Part shown: positions 1-8,387 of the stretch, piece after piece | How the letters are laid out: each line of letters begins with the position of its first letter | How positions within the stretch are numbered: position 1 is the stretch's first letter | From: Porticoccus sp. | Lineage (GTDB): Bacteria; Pseudomonadota; Gammaproteobacteria; Pseudomonadales; Porticoccaceae | Length of the DNA: 61,751 nucleotides | Assembly: GCA_018066715.1 (NCBI GenBank) | Contig: JAGPWA010000070.1 | Coordinates: 1 to 61,751 of the forward strand | Direction: 5' to 3' | The notes under the pieces: generated by a model | Seen by the model: the letters and a program-made list of their open reading frames with translations, nothing else | What the model was told of the DNA's origin: nothing | Databases searched by the model: none | Program-made: the position numbers and the translations under genes

Positions 1-80
1 ATGTCTAATCTACTAGACTCAATTAAAATTCCATTATCTGTAACATAAGGTGTAGCAATTTCAGCTAGTAGATTAGACAT
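1..80. repeat. 16-bp perfect inverted repeat inside creC
   Basis: Bases 1-16 (atgtctaatctactag) are the exact reverse complement of bases 65-80, with a 48-nt spacer. Both arms lie in creC coding sequence. The left arm touches the window edge, so the repeat may extend beyond it. It may be coincidence, or a fold-back at an assembly end. Confidence 0.6.
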
Positions 81-212
81 ATCCACCATAGTGTCTTCCA
101 TGGACTGCCTCACACCTGGCCGCAGTTCTGTCATGAAAGTATTCAGCAGAATATAGCCACCTATTCCAATAAGCAGAAAATAGCCTAGAAAAAAACGAAG
201 GCTAATACTCAT
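1..212 (-). CDS. creC: Sensor histidine kinase CreC, N-terminal part (partial)
   Basis: This is the first 70 codons of a membrane sensor kinase that runs off the left edge of the window. The start ATG (complement of 210-212) overlaps the end of creB by 11 bp, the usual translationally coupled creB-creC arrangement. The protein opens with one hydrophobic helix (about residues 5-24), followed by a periplasmic stretch containing RPGVRQ and NLLAEIA, which resembles the start of Escherichia coli CreC. The kinase domain lies outside the window. CreC is known to phosphorylate CreB in response to carbon and cell-wall stress. Family membership is inferred from the N-terminus and from the partner gene. 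Confidence 0.8.
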   Translation of the reverse strand, partial: MSISLRFFLGYFLLIGIGGYILLNTFMTELRPGVRQSMEDTMVDMSNLLAEIATPYVTDNGILIESSRLD

Positions 213-888
213 GCCGAACCACTATACTGTAGCCCAAGCCTCGGTGAGTCTTGATAGGATCATTGCTGGAATCAACAACACGTAATTTTGACCGCAAAGA
301 TTTAATATGGGTATCTATTGACCTGTCCAAACTAGCCGCAGGCGAAGACCAAATCTCTTCCATTAACTGATCCCTGGAATAAACCCTTTCTGGCTGACTA
401 ATAAATTTTCTCAAGAGTAGATATTCGTAACGTGTTAATTCCAATGCCTGCTCTAGATAATAAATTTTTGCTTTATCCTCAATTATTTTAAATAGACCAT
501 CCTCCTTTTCATCACGGCTACCTGACTTCTTTGTGCGCTTTAGAATCACCTTGACACGAGCAACCAGTTCACGAGGACTAAATGGTTTAGACACATAATC
601 ATCACCACCAATTTCCAGGCCAACTATCCGATCAACCTCCTCATTTCTAGCCGTAAGGAAAATTATGGGGATATCTGAAAAAATACGCACTTTTTTACAG
701 ACTTCGAATCCGCTCATATCTGGCAAACCAACATCCAATATCAACAAATCAAAGTCCTGCTTTGCCAAAACATCTAAACCGCTCGCACCCAAGCCAACCC
801 AGTGAGCCTCAAAACCCTCCGTTTTCAAGGCATAGACAATGTTATCGACAATACCTGATTCATCTTCAACAATAAGTATCTTAATCAT
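202..888 (-). CDS. creB: Response regulator CreB (OmpR/PhoB family)
   Basis: This is a 228-residue DNA-binding response regulator. The receiver domain covers residues 1-115, with the acidic pair E8-D9, the phospho-acceptor aspartate in LLILDVGLPD (about residue 52) and the conserved lysine in SKPFSP. A winged-helix output domain follows (about 130-225) with RYEYLLLR and GLGYSI motifs. It pairs with the overlapping creC downstream. CreB is the regulator that switches on the cre regulon in enterobacteria and pseudomonads. Target genes cannot be read from this window. The assignment as CreB rather than another OmpR-family regulator rests on the CreC-like neighbour and overall resemblance. Confidence 0.85.
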   Translation of the reverse strand: MIKILIVEDESGIVDNIVYALKTEGFEAHWVGLGASGLDVLAKQDFDLLILDVGLPDMSGFEVCKKVRIFSDIPIIFLTARNEEVDRIVGLEIGGDDYVSKPFSPRELVARVKVILKRTKKSGSRDEKEDGLFKIIEDKAKIYYLEQALELTRYEYLLLRKFISQPERVYSRDQLMEEIWSSPAASLDRSIDTHIKSLRSKLRVVDSSNDPIKTHRGLGYSIVVRHEY

Positions 889-1007
889 AGTGCTCTGGGA
901 TATTCGCTAAACGGCTATCGTCGCAGAAGTATATAACACGAAGCAAGTTATGATTTAACGTTGCCTGAGTCCAGATAATAACTGCAACGCTTGAAATGAT
1001 AAATTAA

Positions 1008-1077
1008 AAGGTGACGGAGGGATTATTTTTTGATCAGTTTTGGTTGGTTAATTTTTTAATCCCTCCGTCATCTTTAG
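1008..1077. repeat. REP/BIME-like palindromic element
   Basis: A perfect 14-bp inverted repeat (1012-1025, tgacggagggatta, with 1057-1070) is separated by 31 nt of T-rich sequence. Similarity extends imperfectly to about 22 bp per arm. The element lies between creB and a gene relic. The GACGGAGGGATTA motif resembles the palindromes that accompany RAYT (REP-associated tyrosine) transposases in many Proteobacteria. No transposase is present, so this would be a solitary non-autonomous copy. It is not a classic terminator, because no T-run follows the 3' arm. Confidence 0.6.
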
Positions 1078-1323
1078 TGGTTAAGGCAACAAACAAGCGG
1101 TAGCACTGCCACCTTGAGTAGCACTGCCACCTTGAGTAGCACTACCAGTGCAACGCCGAGCTTTACCGCACCATTGGTGATTGCTGATGAACAGCTCACC
1201 TTCCAGCTAACGGTCACTGATGATCAAGGTGCCACAGATAGCGATAGTGTGAACGTGACGGTTCAAGATATTGCTGGCCCAGATACGACACCTCCAATCA
1301 CCTTTAGTGACCTTTATTTATAG
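1078..1323 (+). pseudogene. C-terminal relic of a PKD/cadherin-like surface protein
   Basis: An open frame begins right after an in-frame TAG (1075-1077) and has no plausible upstream start. It encodes QTSGSTATLSS, then FTAPLVIADEQLTFQLTV, then a TDDQGATDSDSV motif, and ends at TAG 1321-1323. This is the typical last strand region of PKD or K319L-like Ig-fold repeats found in very large secreted adhesins. Only about one domain survives, so it is read as the 3' remnant of a deleted gene. It could have been cut off when the adjacent palindromic element arrived. TTG at 1114 could in principle start a 69-residue peptide, but nothing supports translation. Confidence 0.65.
1100..1143 (+). repeat. 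18-bp tandem duplication in the PKD relic
   Basis: The unit gtagcactgccaccttga occurs at 1100-1117 and 1118-1135, followed by a partial third copy from 1136. It is in frame and duplicates the residues SSTATL. A slippage duplication in a gene no longer under selection is a simple explanation. Confidence 0.85.
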
Positions 1324-1341
1324 GAATAAATATAAATTGTT

Positions 1342-1368
1342 AAAGTCATCATAGGTCGATGACTTTTT
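1342..1368 (+). terminator. Rho-independent terminator
   Basis: A perfect 9-bp stem (AAAGTCATC at 1342-1350 with GATGACTTT at 1358-1366) encloses a 7-nt loop and ends in a short T-run. It lies 18 bp after the stop of the PKD relic. It probably terminated that original gene and now insulates the HD-GYP gene downstream. Confidence 0.7.
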
Positions 1369-1558
1369 ACTGCGCCTTAACAAATTCTTTAAATTAAAGG
1401 GGTTGACCATAAGCCGATATCTGTCAGCAGGTTGTCCCTTTTATTCTGGTTTTTTTCGTAATTACTGCTATCGTTAAAACTGTTCTAGCACACTCATGAC
1501 CTGTCGTGGTGTTGCTACCTATTTCAAGGAAGTGCCCGCTGGAGAAGGATGGCCTTAA

Positions 1559-2575
1559 ATGCAGGAAGTTAGTAAATCCAATGAAGGATTGGCGCTATTC
1601 TTAGACAGATTGTTTGAGAATGAAGGGGCGGAGGGTGTGGTGAGTAGTATGTCCTTCCTTTTCGGGGCATTTGCGGTGACGGTTGACGGGGTAGTCATTG
1701 GCGCTAGTGATACTTTTTTAAACTTAGTGGGTTACAGTCGTTCAGAGCTTTATGGCATGAGTGCCGTTGAGTTGGTGGCGCCATCAGCTCGTCGTAAGTT
1801 AGAAAAACGATTTTCACAGGATTTTATAGGACATTATGAATTACCGCTCCTAACCAAAGAATCTAAGATAATACATACGCTGGTCAGACCAAGAATATTT
1901 TTCTCGGGCGGGAGGAAGTATAGATTAGCTCAATTCATTGATAATACGGCTACCCTCAGCCTTGCACGATCTCAGCTAGAAAACTTTATGAATGTATCAA
2001 CGGCTCTGATGCATGCTTTTGAGTATCGCGATCCTTACACTCAAGGTCACATGTCACGCGTTGAAAAAATTGCTGTAAAAATCTCTCGTTTATTAAAGTT
2101 AGACGAACAATCAATTGGTAATATCTCCCTCGGTGCATGTTTACATGATGTTGGGAAAATTTCAGTACCAATTGAAATTCTGACGAAGCCAAGTAGGCTA
2201 GAAGATCATGAATGGGCATTTATAAAAAAACACCCAGAAGCGGGGTATAAAATTTTAACCGGAACCCATTTTGTTAAAGAGATCGAGGATATCGTTCTTT
2301 TGCATCATGAAAATCAAGATGGATCTGGGTATCCCCATGGCCTTAAGGGAGAAGAAATACCCCTAGGGGCCGCCATAGTTTCTGTTGCTGATGGCCTAGA
2401 TGCGATAGCTGGCACTCGACCTTATCGTAAAGCCTCTAGTTTTATCGAGGCAATAAAGATTATGGAGGGGGAAGCTAACAAATACCGTAAAGAGGTCTTG
2501 GTTGCAGCTCGTCAGTTAGTGGAGAGCGGGCAGTTGAGTGGCCCTGAGTTTGGGGTGATGTCCTCGTTGATATGA
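1559..2575 (+). CDS. PAS and HD-GYP domain protein, probable cyclic-di-GMP phosphodiesterase
   Basis: The 338-residue protein has a PAS sensor region (about 45-140, with VDGVVIGASDTFLNLVGYSR) and an HD-GYP domain (about 145-325). The metal and catalytic signature is intact: HD at H196-D197 in LHDVGK, KKHPEAG near 224-230, and HHE plus DGSGYP at H249-P259. HD-GYP enzymes with these residues hydrolyse cyclic-di-GMP to pGpG or GMP, affecting biofilm and motility. It has no membrane segment, so it is probably a cytoplasmic sensor enzyme. The start ATG has a purine-rich ribosome site (ggagaagga, 1541-1549). It is monocistronic. The ligand of the PAS domain cannot be inferred. Confidence 0.85.
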   Translation: MQEVSKSNEGLALFLDRLFENEGAEGVVSSMSFLFGAFAVTVDGVVIGASDTFLNLVGYSRSELYGMSAVELVAPSARRKLEKRFSQDFIGHYELPLLTKESKIIHTLVRPRIFFSGGRKYRLAQFIDNTATLSLARSQLENFMNVSTALMHAFEYRDPYTQGHMSRVEKIAVKISRLLKLDEQSIGNISLGACLHDVGKISVPIEILTKPSRLEDHEWAFIKKHPEAGYKILTGTHFVKEIEDIVLLHHENQDGSGYPHGLKGEEIPLGAAIVSVADGLDAIAGTRPYRKASSFIEAIKIMEGEANKYRKEVLVAARQLVESGQLSGPEFGVMSSLI

Positions 2576-2602
2576 CGTTAAGTCTCGACGCCTTACTTGC
2601 CC

Positions 2603-3067
2603 TTAACCCCCAATCTCAGGAATTTCTTCTTCTTTTGCTCTAGGGCAGGGCCGTCCGCCAGAGCGTCTTACTGGGCAGGCTTTCTGTGCCGGTTTTCTTT
2701 CTTCAATCAGTGATTCAATGGCTTCCTGTGGTGTGCTCTGAATATTTTTTTGGCAGTAATCATCCATCCATGTAGCAAGATCGTTTCCTTTTGCGTTGCC
2801 CATCACGCCCTTGGGGTGTTTACCGGTATATTCATATTGGTCGAAGGCAGCCACAAAACCTTGAAGCCAATAGATGGTTGGTTCGGCGGTGTTTTGCTGA
2901 CGAGCTTCAATCCATTCGTTACAGTTTTCTGCAAGGTTGAATGGGGTGGCCGTTGTCTGGGCATCAGCTGGGTTAGGAGCTGGGTTGGGAACTGGGTTGG
3001 GAACTATAGGAGCGGCGACCAATAGTACCGGTGTAAGTAATACCATTAGGCACAGGAAATGTTTCAA
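2603..3067 (-). CDS. Small exported protein, Rap1a/Tai-like
   Basis: This 154-residue protein has a clear signal peptide (hydrophobic residues 4-18, cleavage near VAA). A short PNPVPNPAPNP repeat tract follows, then a conserved-looking core from C49 (CNEWIEA) through YWLQGFVAAF to WMDDYCQKN. The spacing of the two cysteines, the W-x-x-G-F-V-A helix and the W-x-D-x-Y-C motif resemble the Rap1a/Tai immunity-protein fold, whose members are small periplasmic proteins. No toxin gene lies nearby, so an immunity role is not supported; many such proteins are chromosomal orphans. It begins 3 bp after the argH stop and is probably cotranscribed with argH. The C-terminus is Pro, Arg and Glu rich. Confidence 0.6.
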   Translation of the reverse strand: MKHFLCLMVLLTPVLLVAAPIVPNPVPNPAPNPADAQTTATPFNLAENCNEWIEARQQNTAEPTIYWLQGFVAAFDQYEYTGKHPKGVMGNAKGNDLATWMDDYCQKNIQSTPQEAIESLIEERKPAQKACPVRRSGGRPCPRAKEEEIPEIGG

Positions 3068-3070
3068 TGG

Positions 3071-4465
3071 TTACTCCTCAAGAGCTTCTCTGGCGGCCTT
3101 TACTGCGGCTCTCACCTGATTCGGCGCAGTGCCACCAATATGATCTCTGGCAGCTACTGAGCCTTCTAGGGTAAGCACATCAAACACGTCACCCTCAATG
3201 ACATCAGAAAGTTGCTGAAGTTCTTCCAGTGTCATTTCAGACAGGTCTTTGTTTTCAGCTAATCCATACGCCACAGATTTACCGACGATTTCATGTGAGT
3301 CACGGAAGGGAATCCCTTTGCGAACCAGGTAGTCTGCAAGGTCGGTGGCGGTGGAGAAACCACGGCGGGCCGCTTCATACATGCTGTCTTTTTTGGATTG
3401 TATGGCGGGGATCATATCGGCAAAGGCGCGGAGGCAATCTTTCACCGTATCCACAGCATCAAACAGGGGTTCTTTATCTTCTTGGTTGTCTTTGTTATAG
3501 GCCAGTGGTTGGGACTTCATCAGTGTCAGCAGGGCGATGAGGTGTCCATTAACCCGGCCTGTTTTACCACGTACCAGTTCTGGTACATCGGGATTTTTTT
3601 TCTGCGGCATGATGGATGAGCCGGTACAGAAGCGGTCTGGCATTTCGATAAAGTTAAATTGTGCCGAGCTCCAGAGTATGAGTTCTTCGGATGCTCTGGA
3701 CATGTGAGTGAGTAGAATGCTGGCAAAGGCGCAAAATTCGATAGCGAAGTCACGATCACTCACGGAGTCGAGGGAGTTGCGGGTTGGCGCGTCAAAGCCC
3801 AATAGTTCTGCGGTCATTTGCCGATCAATGGGGTAGGTGGTACCTGCCAGCGCAGCGGCCCCTAGCGGCGATTGATTCAGTCGGTTACGGCAGTCCACAA
3901 GACGGCTGTGGTCTCTCACCAGCATCTCAAACCAGGCCAGTAAATGATGGCCAAAGGTAACTGGTTGTGCTGTTTGTAGGTGGGTGAAGCCCGGCATGAT
4001 GGTATCGGCTTCTCGCTCGGCCAAGCCCAAAATACCTTGCTGTAGCCGGATGAGTTCGGTGCTGATGGCGTCAATTTCATCTCGTAGCCACAGGCGAATA
4101 TCAGTGGCTACTTGATCATTGCGTGAGCGCCCGGTGTGTAATTTTTTACCCGTGATACCAATTTTAGCGGTGAGTGCTGCTTCCACATTCATGTGGACAT
4201 CTTCTAGCGCAACAGACCACTCAAAGGTACCGTCTTCAATTTCGGTGAGTATTTCACTCAGCCCGACTTGAATGCTGTGCAGTTCATCCTCGGTGAGAAT
4301 GCCTATCTTGGCCAACATGGTGGCATGGGCGATGGAGCCTTGAATGTCATGGCGGGCTAGCCGTTGGTCAAAATTGACGGAGGCCGTAAACCTGGCAACG
4401 AATGCATCGGTTGGTTCACTGAAGCGGCCGCCCCAGGCTTGGTTGGTGTCTTTTGGGTCACTCAT
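3071..4465 (-). CDS. argH: Argininosuccinate lyase
   Basis: The 464-residue length is normal for ArgH, which splits argininosuccinate to arginine and fumarate in the last step of arginine synthesis. The fumarase/aspartase superfamily signature [12 protein letters not shown] is at about 281-292, with the catalytic serine near S283. HTGRSRNDQ near 107-115 and the [10 protein letters not shown] helix are also present. The start context [19 protein letters not shown] is typical of the family N-terminus. It is divergent from algZ, the same arrangement as in Pseudomonas. A small exported protein gene follows after 3 bp. Confidence 0.97.
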   Translation of the reverse strand: MSDPKDTNQAWGGRFSEPTDAFVARFTASVNFDQRLARHDIQGSIAHATMLAKIGILTEDELHSIQVGLSEILTEIEDGTFEWSVALEDVHMNVEAALTAKIGITGKKLHTGRSRNDQVATDIRLWLRDEIDAISTELIRLQQGILGLAEREADTIMPGFTHLQTAQPVTFGHHLLAWFEMLVRDHSRLVDCRNRLNQSPLGAAALAGTTYPIDRQMTAELLGFDAPTRNSLDSVSDRDFAIEFCAFASILLTHMSRASEELILWSSAQFNFIEMPDRFCTGSSIMPQKKNPDVPELVRGKTGRVNGHLIALLTLMKSQPLAYNKDNQEDKEPLFDAVDTVKDCLRAFADMIPAIQSKKDSMYEAARRGFSTATDLADYLVRKGIPFRDSHEIVGKSVAYGLAENKDLSEMTLEELQQLSDVIEGDVFDVLTLEGSVAARDHIGGTAPNQVRAAVKAAREALEE

Positions 4466-4593
4466 GGGTAAACTAGCTCTTTTTATCGGTGTGCTGACGA
4501 TACATTAGGATCGCCAGCGTGATGGATAGGGCGGGATTATAACAAAGCGTGAAGCTCCGCGTATGCATAAGGATGAGTTGGGGATTATAGGGG

Positions 4594-5667
4594 ATGGTTT
4601 TTAATTGGACGTTCGGTAAACCAAAACGAGCACACTTGTTTGACAATGAGGGTGATTCTTTTCTGCCAGACCTTTGTCGGGGACAAGGTCTGCTGGCAGT
4701 GGTTGTTATTTCTGAATTGTTGGCATTGCTGATTACAGTGGCTGATAGCGGGCTGCAACATTTTGACTGGGTGAAGCTGGCCAAAGTATCTCTGTTGTCG
4801 TTGTGGATTGCACTGCTCAGTGCCGTTGTATTGTGTTTTGCCAACCGGTTGCTCTCAGGTATTCATCATGTGGGTGCAGCGTTTCTTTCTTTCTTCCTGA
4901 TATTGCTGGTGACGTTGTTTTGCGGTGCGACTTCTGAAGCGGTGATGTGGTGGTATTCGGCGCCCTTGGTTAATCGCGAATATAACATTTGGAATGTCTT
5001 CGAGTATTTACTGTTAGCCGCAATTCCAGCGGGTATTCTGTTGCGCTATCTCTATTTACAGCAACAACTGAGAGTGCGCCAGCGAGCGGAACTTGAAGCT
5101 CGTATTCAGGCATTGCAGTCACGTATTCGGCCTCATTTTTTGTTTAACAGTATGAATATGATTGCCAGTTTGATTGGCTCTGATCCAGAGAAAGCGGAGC
5201 GGGTGGTGGAGGACATGTCCGACCTTTTCCGCTATGCGCTGACTGATTCACAAACACTGGTACCTCTGCGTGAGGAGTTATCTTTATGCCGTCGTTATAT
5301 GTCGCTAGAAAAACTGCGCTTGGGTGATCGACTGTCAGCCAAGTGGGAAATTGGTGACTATGGTGAGGGAGTACATATCCCCTGTTTGACACTACAGCCA
5401 GTTCTGGAGAATGCGATTTATCACGGTATTCAATTGTTGCAGGAAGGTGGTGAGATATTCATTTCGGTGAAGAGGGTGAATGACCGGATAGAAATTGTGG
5501 TCTCCAATCCTTTACACCGAGCGTTGCAACAGCATAAGGGTAATAAGATGGCGTTGAATAATGTTCGTCAGCGGCTGACGGCTCATTTTGGACCGAGTGC
5601 AAAGGTCACTGCGGAGCCCAGTGAAAGTTGTTATATTACCCGAATTAGCTACCCCATAGGATGGTAG
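4594..5667 (+). CDS. algZ: LytTR-system sensor histidine kinase AlgZ (FimS)
   Basis: The 357-residue membrane kinase has an N-terminal block of about four hydrophobic helices (residues 30-165). A His_kinase domain of the LytS/YehU type follows, with the phospho-accepting histidine H181 in RPHFLFNSMN. The N-box is LQPVLENAIYHG (about 268-279). This family lacks the classical DHp helix pair. In Pseudomonas aeruginosa AlgZ works with AlgR to control twitching motility and alginate. The 9-bp gap to algR and the argH-algZ-algR-hemC order strongly support orthology. The protein opens with a cytoplasmic leader ending in FLPDLCRGQ, a recognisable AlgZ feature. Confidence 0.92.
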   Translation: MVFNWTFGKPKRAHLFDNEGDSFLPDLCRGQGLLAVVVISELLALLITVADSGLQHFDWVKLAKVSLLSLWIALLSAVVLCFANRLLSGIHHVGAAFLSFFLILLVTLFCGATSEAVMWWYSAPLVNREYNIWNVFEYLLLAAIPAGILLRYLYLQQQLRVRQRAELEARIQALQSRIRPHFLFNSMNMIASLIGSDPEKAERVVEDMSDLFRYALTDSQTLVPLREELSLCRRYMSLEKLRLGDRLSAKWEIGDYGEGVHIPCLTLQPVLENAIYHGIQLLQEGGEIFISVKRVNDRIEIVVSNPLHRALQQHKGNKMALNNVRQRLTAHFGPSAKVTAEPSESCYITRISYPIGW

Positions 5668-5676
5668 GGTTAGGCA

Positions 5677-6414
5677 ATGAAAGTACTGATTGTTGATGAT
5701 GAGCCTTTAGCGCGAGACCGACTGAAGAGAATGTTGTCAGGCATAGGCGAGTGCCGAGTGGTTGGTGAGGCCTGCAATGGTGAGCAAGCGCTTAGCATGG
5801 CTGAAGAGCTGAGCCCGGATCTGGTGTTTATGGATGTGCGAATGCCAGGAATGGATGGTCTGGCTGCGGCCCAGTATCTTGCCCATCTTGAACCACCTCC
5901 AGCAGTAATTTTTTGTACGGCTTATGACGATTATGCCGTGGAGGCTTTTTCTTCACAGGCTATTGGGTATCTATTGAAGCCTGTAAAGCAGGTGGACTTG
6001 GAGCATGCTGTTTCGCGCACCAAGCGTATCAATAAAGCTCAGTTGACCGAACTACAAGAATCCCCCATTTTTCATACGGATGGTCGAAGTCATATTGCGA
6101 CCAAGAATCGTCGTGGTATTGATTTGGTTTCCATCGCAGATATTCGCCTTTTTCAGGCCGATCATAAATATGTGACTGCCTTCCATTCAGAGGGCGAGGC
6201 GCTATTGGATGAAGCGCTGAAAGATTTGGAAACTGAATTTGATGGCCGTTTCGTGAGGGTTCACCGCAACGCATTAGTTTCTATACCTCATATTGAAGGG
6301 TTGGAGCGCAATGTGGATGGCCAGTTTTTTGTTCGTCTACAGGGACTGGATATTCGTCCGCAGGTTAGTCGGCGTCATGTGTCGCCACTGCGCAAGTTAC
6401 TGGAACAAATCTAG
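5677..6414 (+). CDS. algR: LytTR response regulator AlgR
   Basis: This 245-residue response regulator has a receiver domain at residues 1-120 (D7-D8-E9 pocket, phosphorylatable D53 in VFMDVRMPG, K102 in LLKPVKQ). A C-terminal LytTR DNA-binding domain spans about 145-243, with DIRLFQADHKYV and FVRVHRNALVS. It is cotranscribed with algZ. AlgR regulates type IV pilus and virulence genes in Pseudomonas; the presence of pilMNOPQ about 11 kb downstream fits such a role, but no binding sites were identified. The hem genes follow after 125 bp. Confidence 0.93.
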   Translation: MKVLIVDDEPLARDRLKRMLSGIGECRVVGEACNGEQALSMAEELSPDLVFMDVRMPGMDGLAAAQYLAHLEPPPAVIFCTAYDDYAVEAFSSQAIGYLLKPVKQVDLEHAVSRTKRINKAQLTELQESPIFHTDGRSHIATKNRRGIDLVSIADIRLFQADHKYVTAFHSEGEALLDEALKDLETEFDGRFVRVHRNALVSIPHIEGLERNVDGQFFVRLQGLDIRPQVSRRHVSPLRKLLEQI

Positions 6415-6485
6415 TCGCTTGATAATCCATTAACACTTCAGTCCCATATTTTTTGATCTACAACACTGCTCAGTCAGCATGGGTG

Positions 6486-6507
6486 TCATAGCATCAATCT
6501 GCTATGA
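6486..6507. promoter_or_regulatory. Inverted repeat upstream of hemC
   Basis: A perfect 8-bp inverted repeat (TCATAGCA, 6-nt spacer, TGCTATGA) lies 33 bp before the hemC start in the 125-bp algR-hemC gap. The dyad could be an operator or a weak RNA hairpin. No T-run follows, so termination after algR is unlikely. Confidence 0.5.
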
Positions 6508-6539
6508 TTCTTCCTTTATAACGTTGGCAATTATCTTTC

Positions 6540-7475
6540 ATGACTACTCCTTCACTTCGTATTGCAACCCGTAAAAGTCCGCTGGCCCTTTGGCAGGCAG
6601 AATATGTCAAAGCACGTCTTCAACAGCTTCATCCAGAATTAACCGTAGAGCTGGTTGGTTTTACCACGAGGGGTGACAAAATTCTTGATACTCCGTTGGC
6701 TAAGGTTGGTGGTAAGGGATTGTTCGTCAAGGAGCTGGAAGTGGCTTTATTGGAAGGGCATGCCGATATTGCCGTGCATTCCATGAAGGATGTGCCTATG
6801 GAGTTTCCAGAAGGGCTTGGACTCACGGTAATTTGTGAACGAGAAGATCCTACCGATGCTTTTGTCTCTAATCACTTTGAGCGATTGGAAGATTTGCCGG
6901 CAGGAAGCCGTGTTGGTACATCAAGTCTGCGCAGGCAAACCCAGCTTAGAGAGCGGTTCCCATCGCTTAAAATTCTTGAACTACGGGGCAATGTGAATAC
7001 CCGGTTGGCCAAACTCGACAATGGAGAATACGACGCCATTATTCTTGCGACTGCCGGTTTGGTCAGGCTAGAAATGGTGGATCGTATTCGTCAGAGAGTG
7101 GTTCCGGAGCAATCTTTGCCCGCGGGAGGGCAAGGTGCTGTAGGTATTGAATGTCGAATGGATGATGCGTGGGTGAGGTCACTTTTGGAGCCTTTGCACC
7201 ATCTATCCACTGCACAGTGTGTCCTTGCAGAGAGGGCAATGAACCGTCATTTGCAGGGTGGTTGCCAAGTACCCATTGCCTGCTATGCCACTCATCAGGG
7301 CGAGGGAAAAATCTGGCTGAGAGGTCTTGTGGGTTCTCCCGATGGCAAACAGGTGATTCGGGATGATTTGTTGGGTGATGTCAGCAACCCAGAGGCTTTG
7401 GGTGTCGAGCTAGCTAAGAAACTGTTAGAGCAGGGTGCCGGTGAAATTCTTAGAGATGTCTACGGAGATAGTTGA
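6540..7475 (+). CDS. hemC: Porphobilinogen deaminase (hydroxymethylbilane synthase)
   Basis: HemC joins four porphobilinogens into hydroxymethylbilane in heme synthesis. The 311-residue protein contains [17 protein letters not shown] at the N-terminus, VHSMKDVP near 80-87, GTSSLRRQ near 127-134, and the dipyrromethane-cofactor cysteine C242 in [11 protein letters not shown]. That is the same residue number as in E. coli. It is followed 3 bp later by hemD, so translation is likely coupled. Confidence 0.97.
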   Translation: MTTPSLRIATRKSPLALWQAEYVKARLQQLHPELTVELVGFTTRGDKILDTPLAKVGGKGLFVKELEVALLEGHADIAVHSMKDVPMEFPEGLGLTVICEREDPTDAFVSNHFERLEDLPAGSRVGTSSLRRQTQLRERFPSLKILELRGNVNTRLAKLDNGEYDAIILATAGLVRLEMVDRIRQRVVPEQSLPAGGQGAVGIECRMDDAWVRSLLEPLHHLSTAQCVLAERAMNRHLQGGCQVPIACYATHQGEGKIWLRGLVGSPDGKQVIRDDLLGDVSNPEALGVELAKKLLEQGAGEILRDVYGDS

Positions 7476-7478
7476 TTT

Positions 7479-8273
7479 GTGACGGCACTGAAAGGGTTGC
7501 GTGCTTTACAGGTGCGCCCAGAGCAGAGTGATGACCTTTTCGCTCGCCAGTTAATGGAGGCAGGAGCAACGCTATATTGCTGCCCTGTGATGCTTATTAA
7601 ACCCTTTGCAGAGACACCTGAAGAAAATCAGATTAAATCCCAAATTCTTAATTTTGATCAGTACCAGATAGCTATTTTTATTAGCAAGACAGCGGCTCGT
7701 TTGGGTACAGAGTGGTTGGCGCGTTATTGGACTGCACTGCCTGAGAGTTTGCCGCAAAATCTTCGCTATTACGCGGTGGGTAAAAGCACTGCTGCCTTGC
7801 TGAGAGAGCAGGGGATAGAAGCGGAGTTGCCGAAACAAGCGTTTAATAGTGAAGGGCTACTTGCGCTGTCATCCCTGCATAGTGTGACCGGTGAAAAAGC
7901 GCTGATTTTTTCAGGGGAGGGTGGTCGAACCCTCTTGGCTGATACCCTGAGCCAGCGCGGTGCCAGTGTCAGTGAATGTGAGCTCTATCGTCGTGAGCCA
8001 ACAGCCGAGTTTGCAGACCAAATTATTAATTTTCTAGCTGTGAGGGGGGTTGATTTGGTGATAGCCCATAGCGGTGAACTGTTGAAAAACCTATTGGCTG
8101 TTGTACCGGAACGTCAGCTACCTACTTTGATGAATTTACCTCTATTAGTGCCCAGTGAAAGAGTGGCTGAGATTGCTCGGAATACAGGATTTCAGGCCGT
8201 CATTTGTGCTGGGTCAGCATTGCCTGAGGACATGGTTTCAGCCCTGCGAGGGTGGTACAGTAGTTCACGTTAA
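7479..8273 (+). CDS. hemD: Uroporphyrinogen-III synthase
   Basis: The 264-residue protein starts at GTG 7479, 3 bp after the hemC stop. HemD proteins are poorly conserved, but the two-lobed layout is visible. The N-terminal lobe has LQVRPEQSDDLFARQLMEAG, and the central segment has ISKTAARLG, YAVGKSTAALL and ALIFSGEGGRTLLADTLSQRGA. It closes hydroxymethylbilane with inversion of ring D to give uroporphyrinogen III. Position directly after hemC and before hemX makes the assignment secure. Confidence 0.92.
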   Translation: MTALKGLRALQVRPEQSDDLFARQLMEAGATLYCCPVMLIKPFAETPEENQIKSQILNFDQYQIAIFISKTAARLGTEWLARYWTALPESLPQNLRYYAVGKSTAALLREQGIEAELPKQAFNSEGLLALSSLHSVTGEKALIFSGEGGRTLLADTLSQRGASVSECELYRREPTAEFADQIINFLAVRGVDLVIAHSGELLKNLLAVVPERQLPTLMNLPLLVPSERVAEIARNTGFQAVICAGSALPEDMVSALRGWYSSSR

Positions 8274-8387
8274 CGCGGGAAAATAAGTAGTTTACTAGGG
8301 ATCCCTCATACAAGGGCCCCCAATTTAGGGGCATTGCTTAGGGACGTTGTTGAGAGGCATTAGTCGCCAGCTGCAGGAATTGAGTCA

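Noticed and set aside
1114-1323. Independent 69-residue gene from TTG 1114
   Set aside because: The frame is open upstream of the TTG in family-like sequence, so the TTG is internal to a relic; no ribosome site is present.
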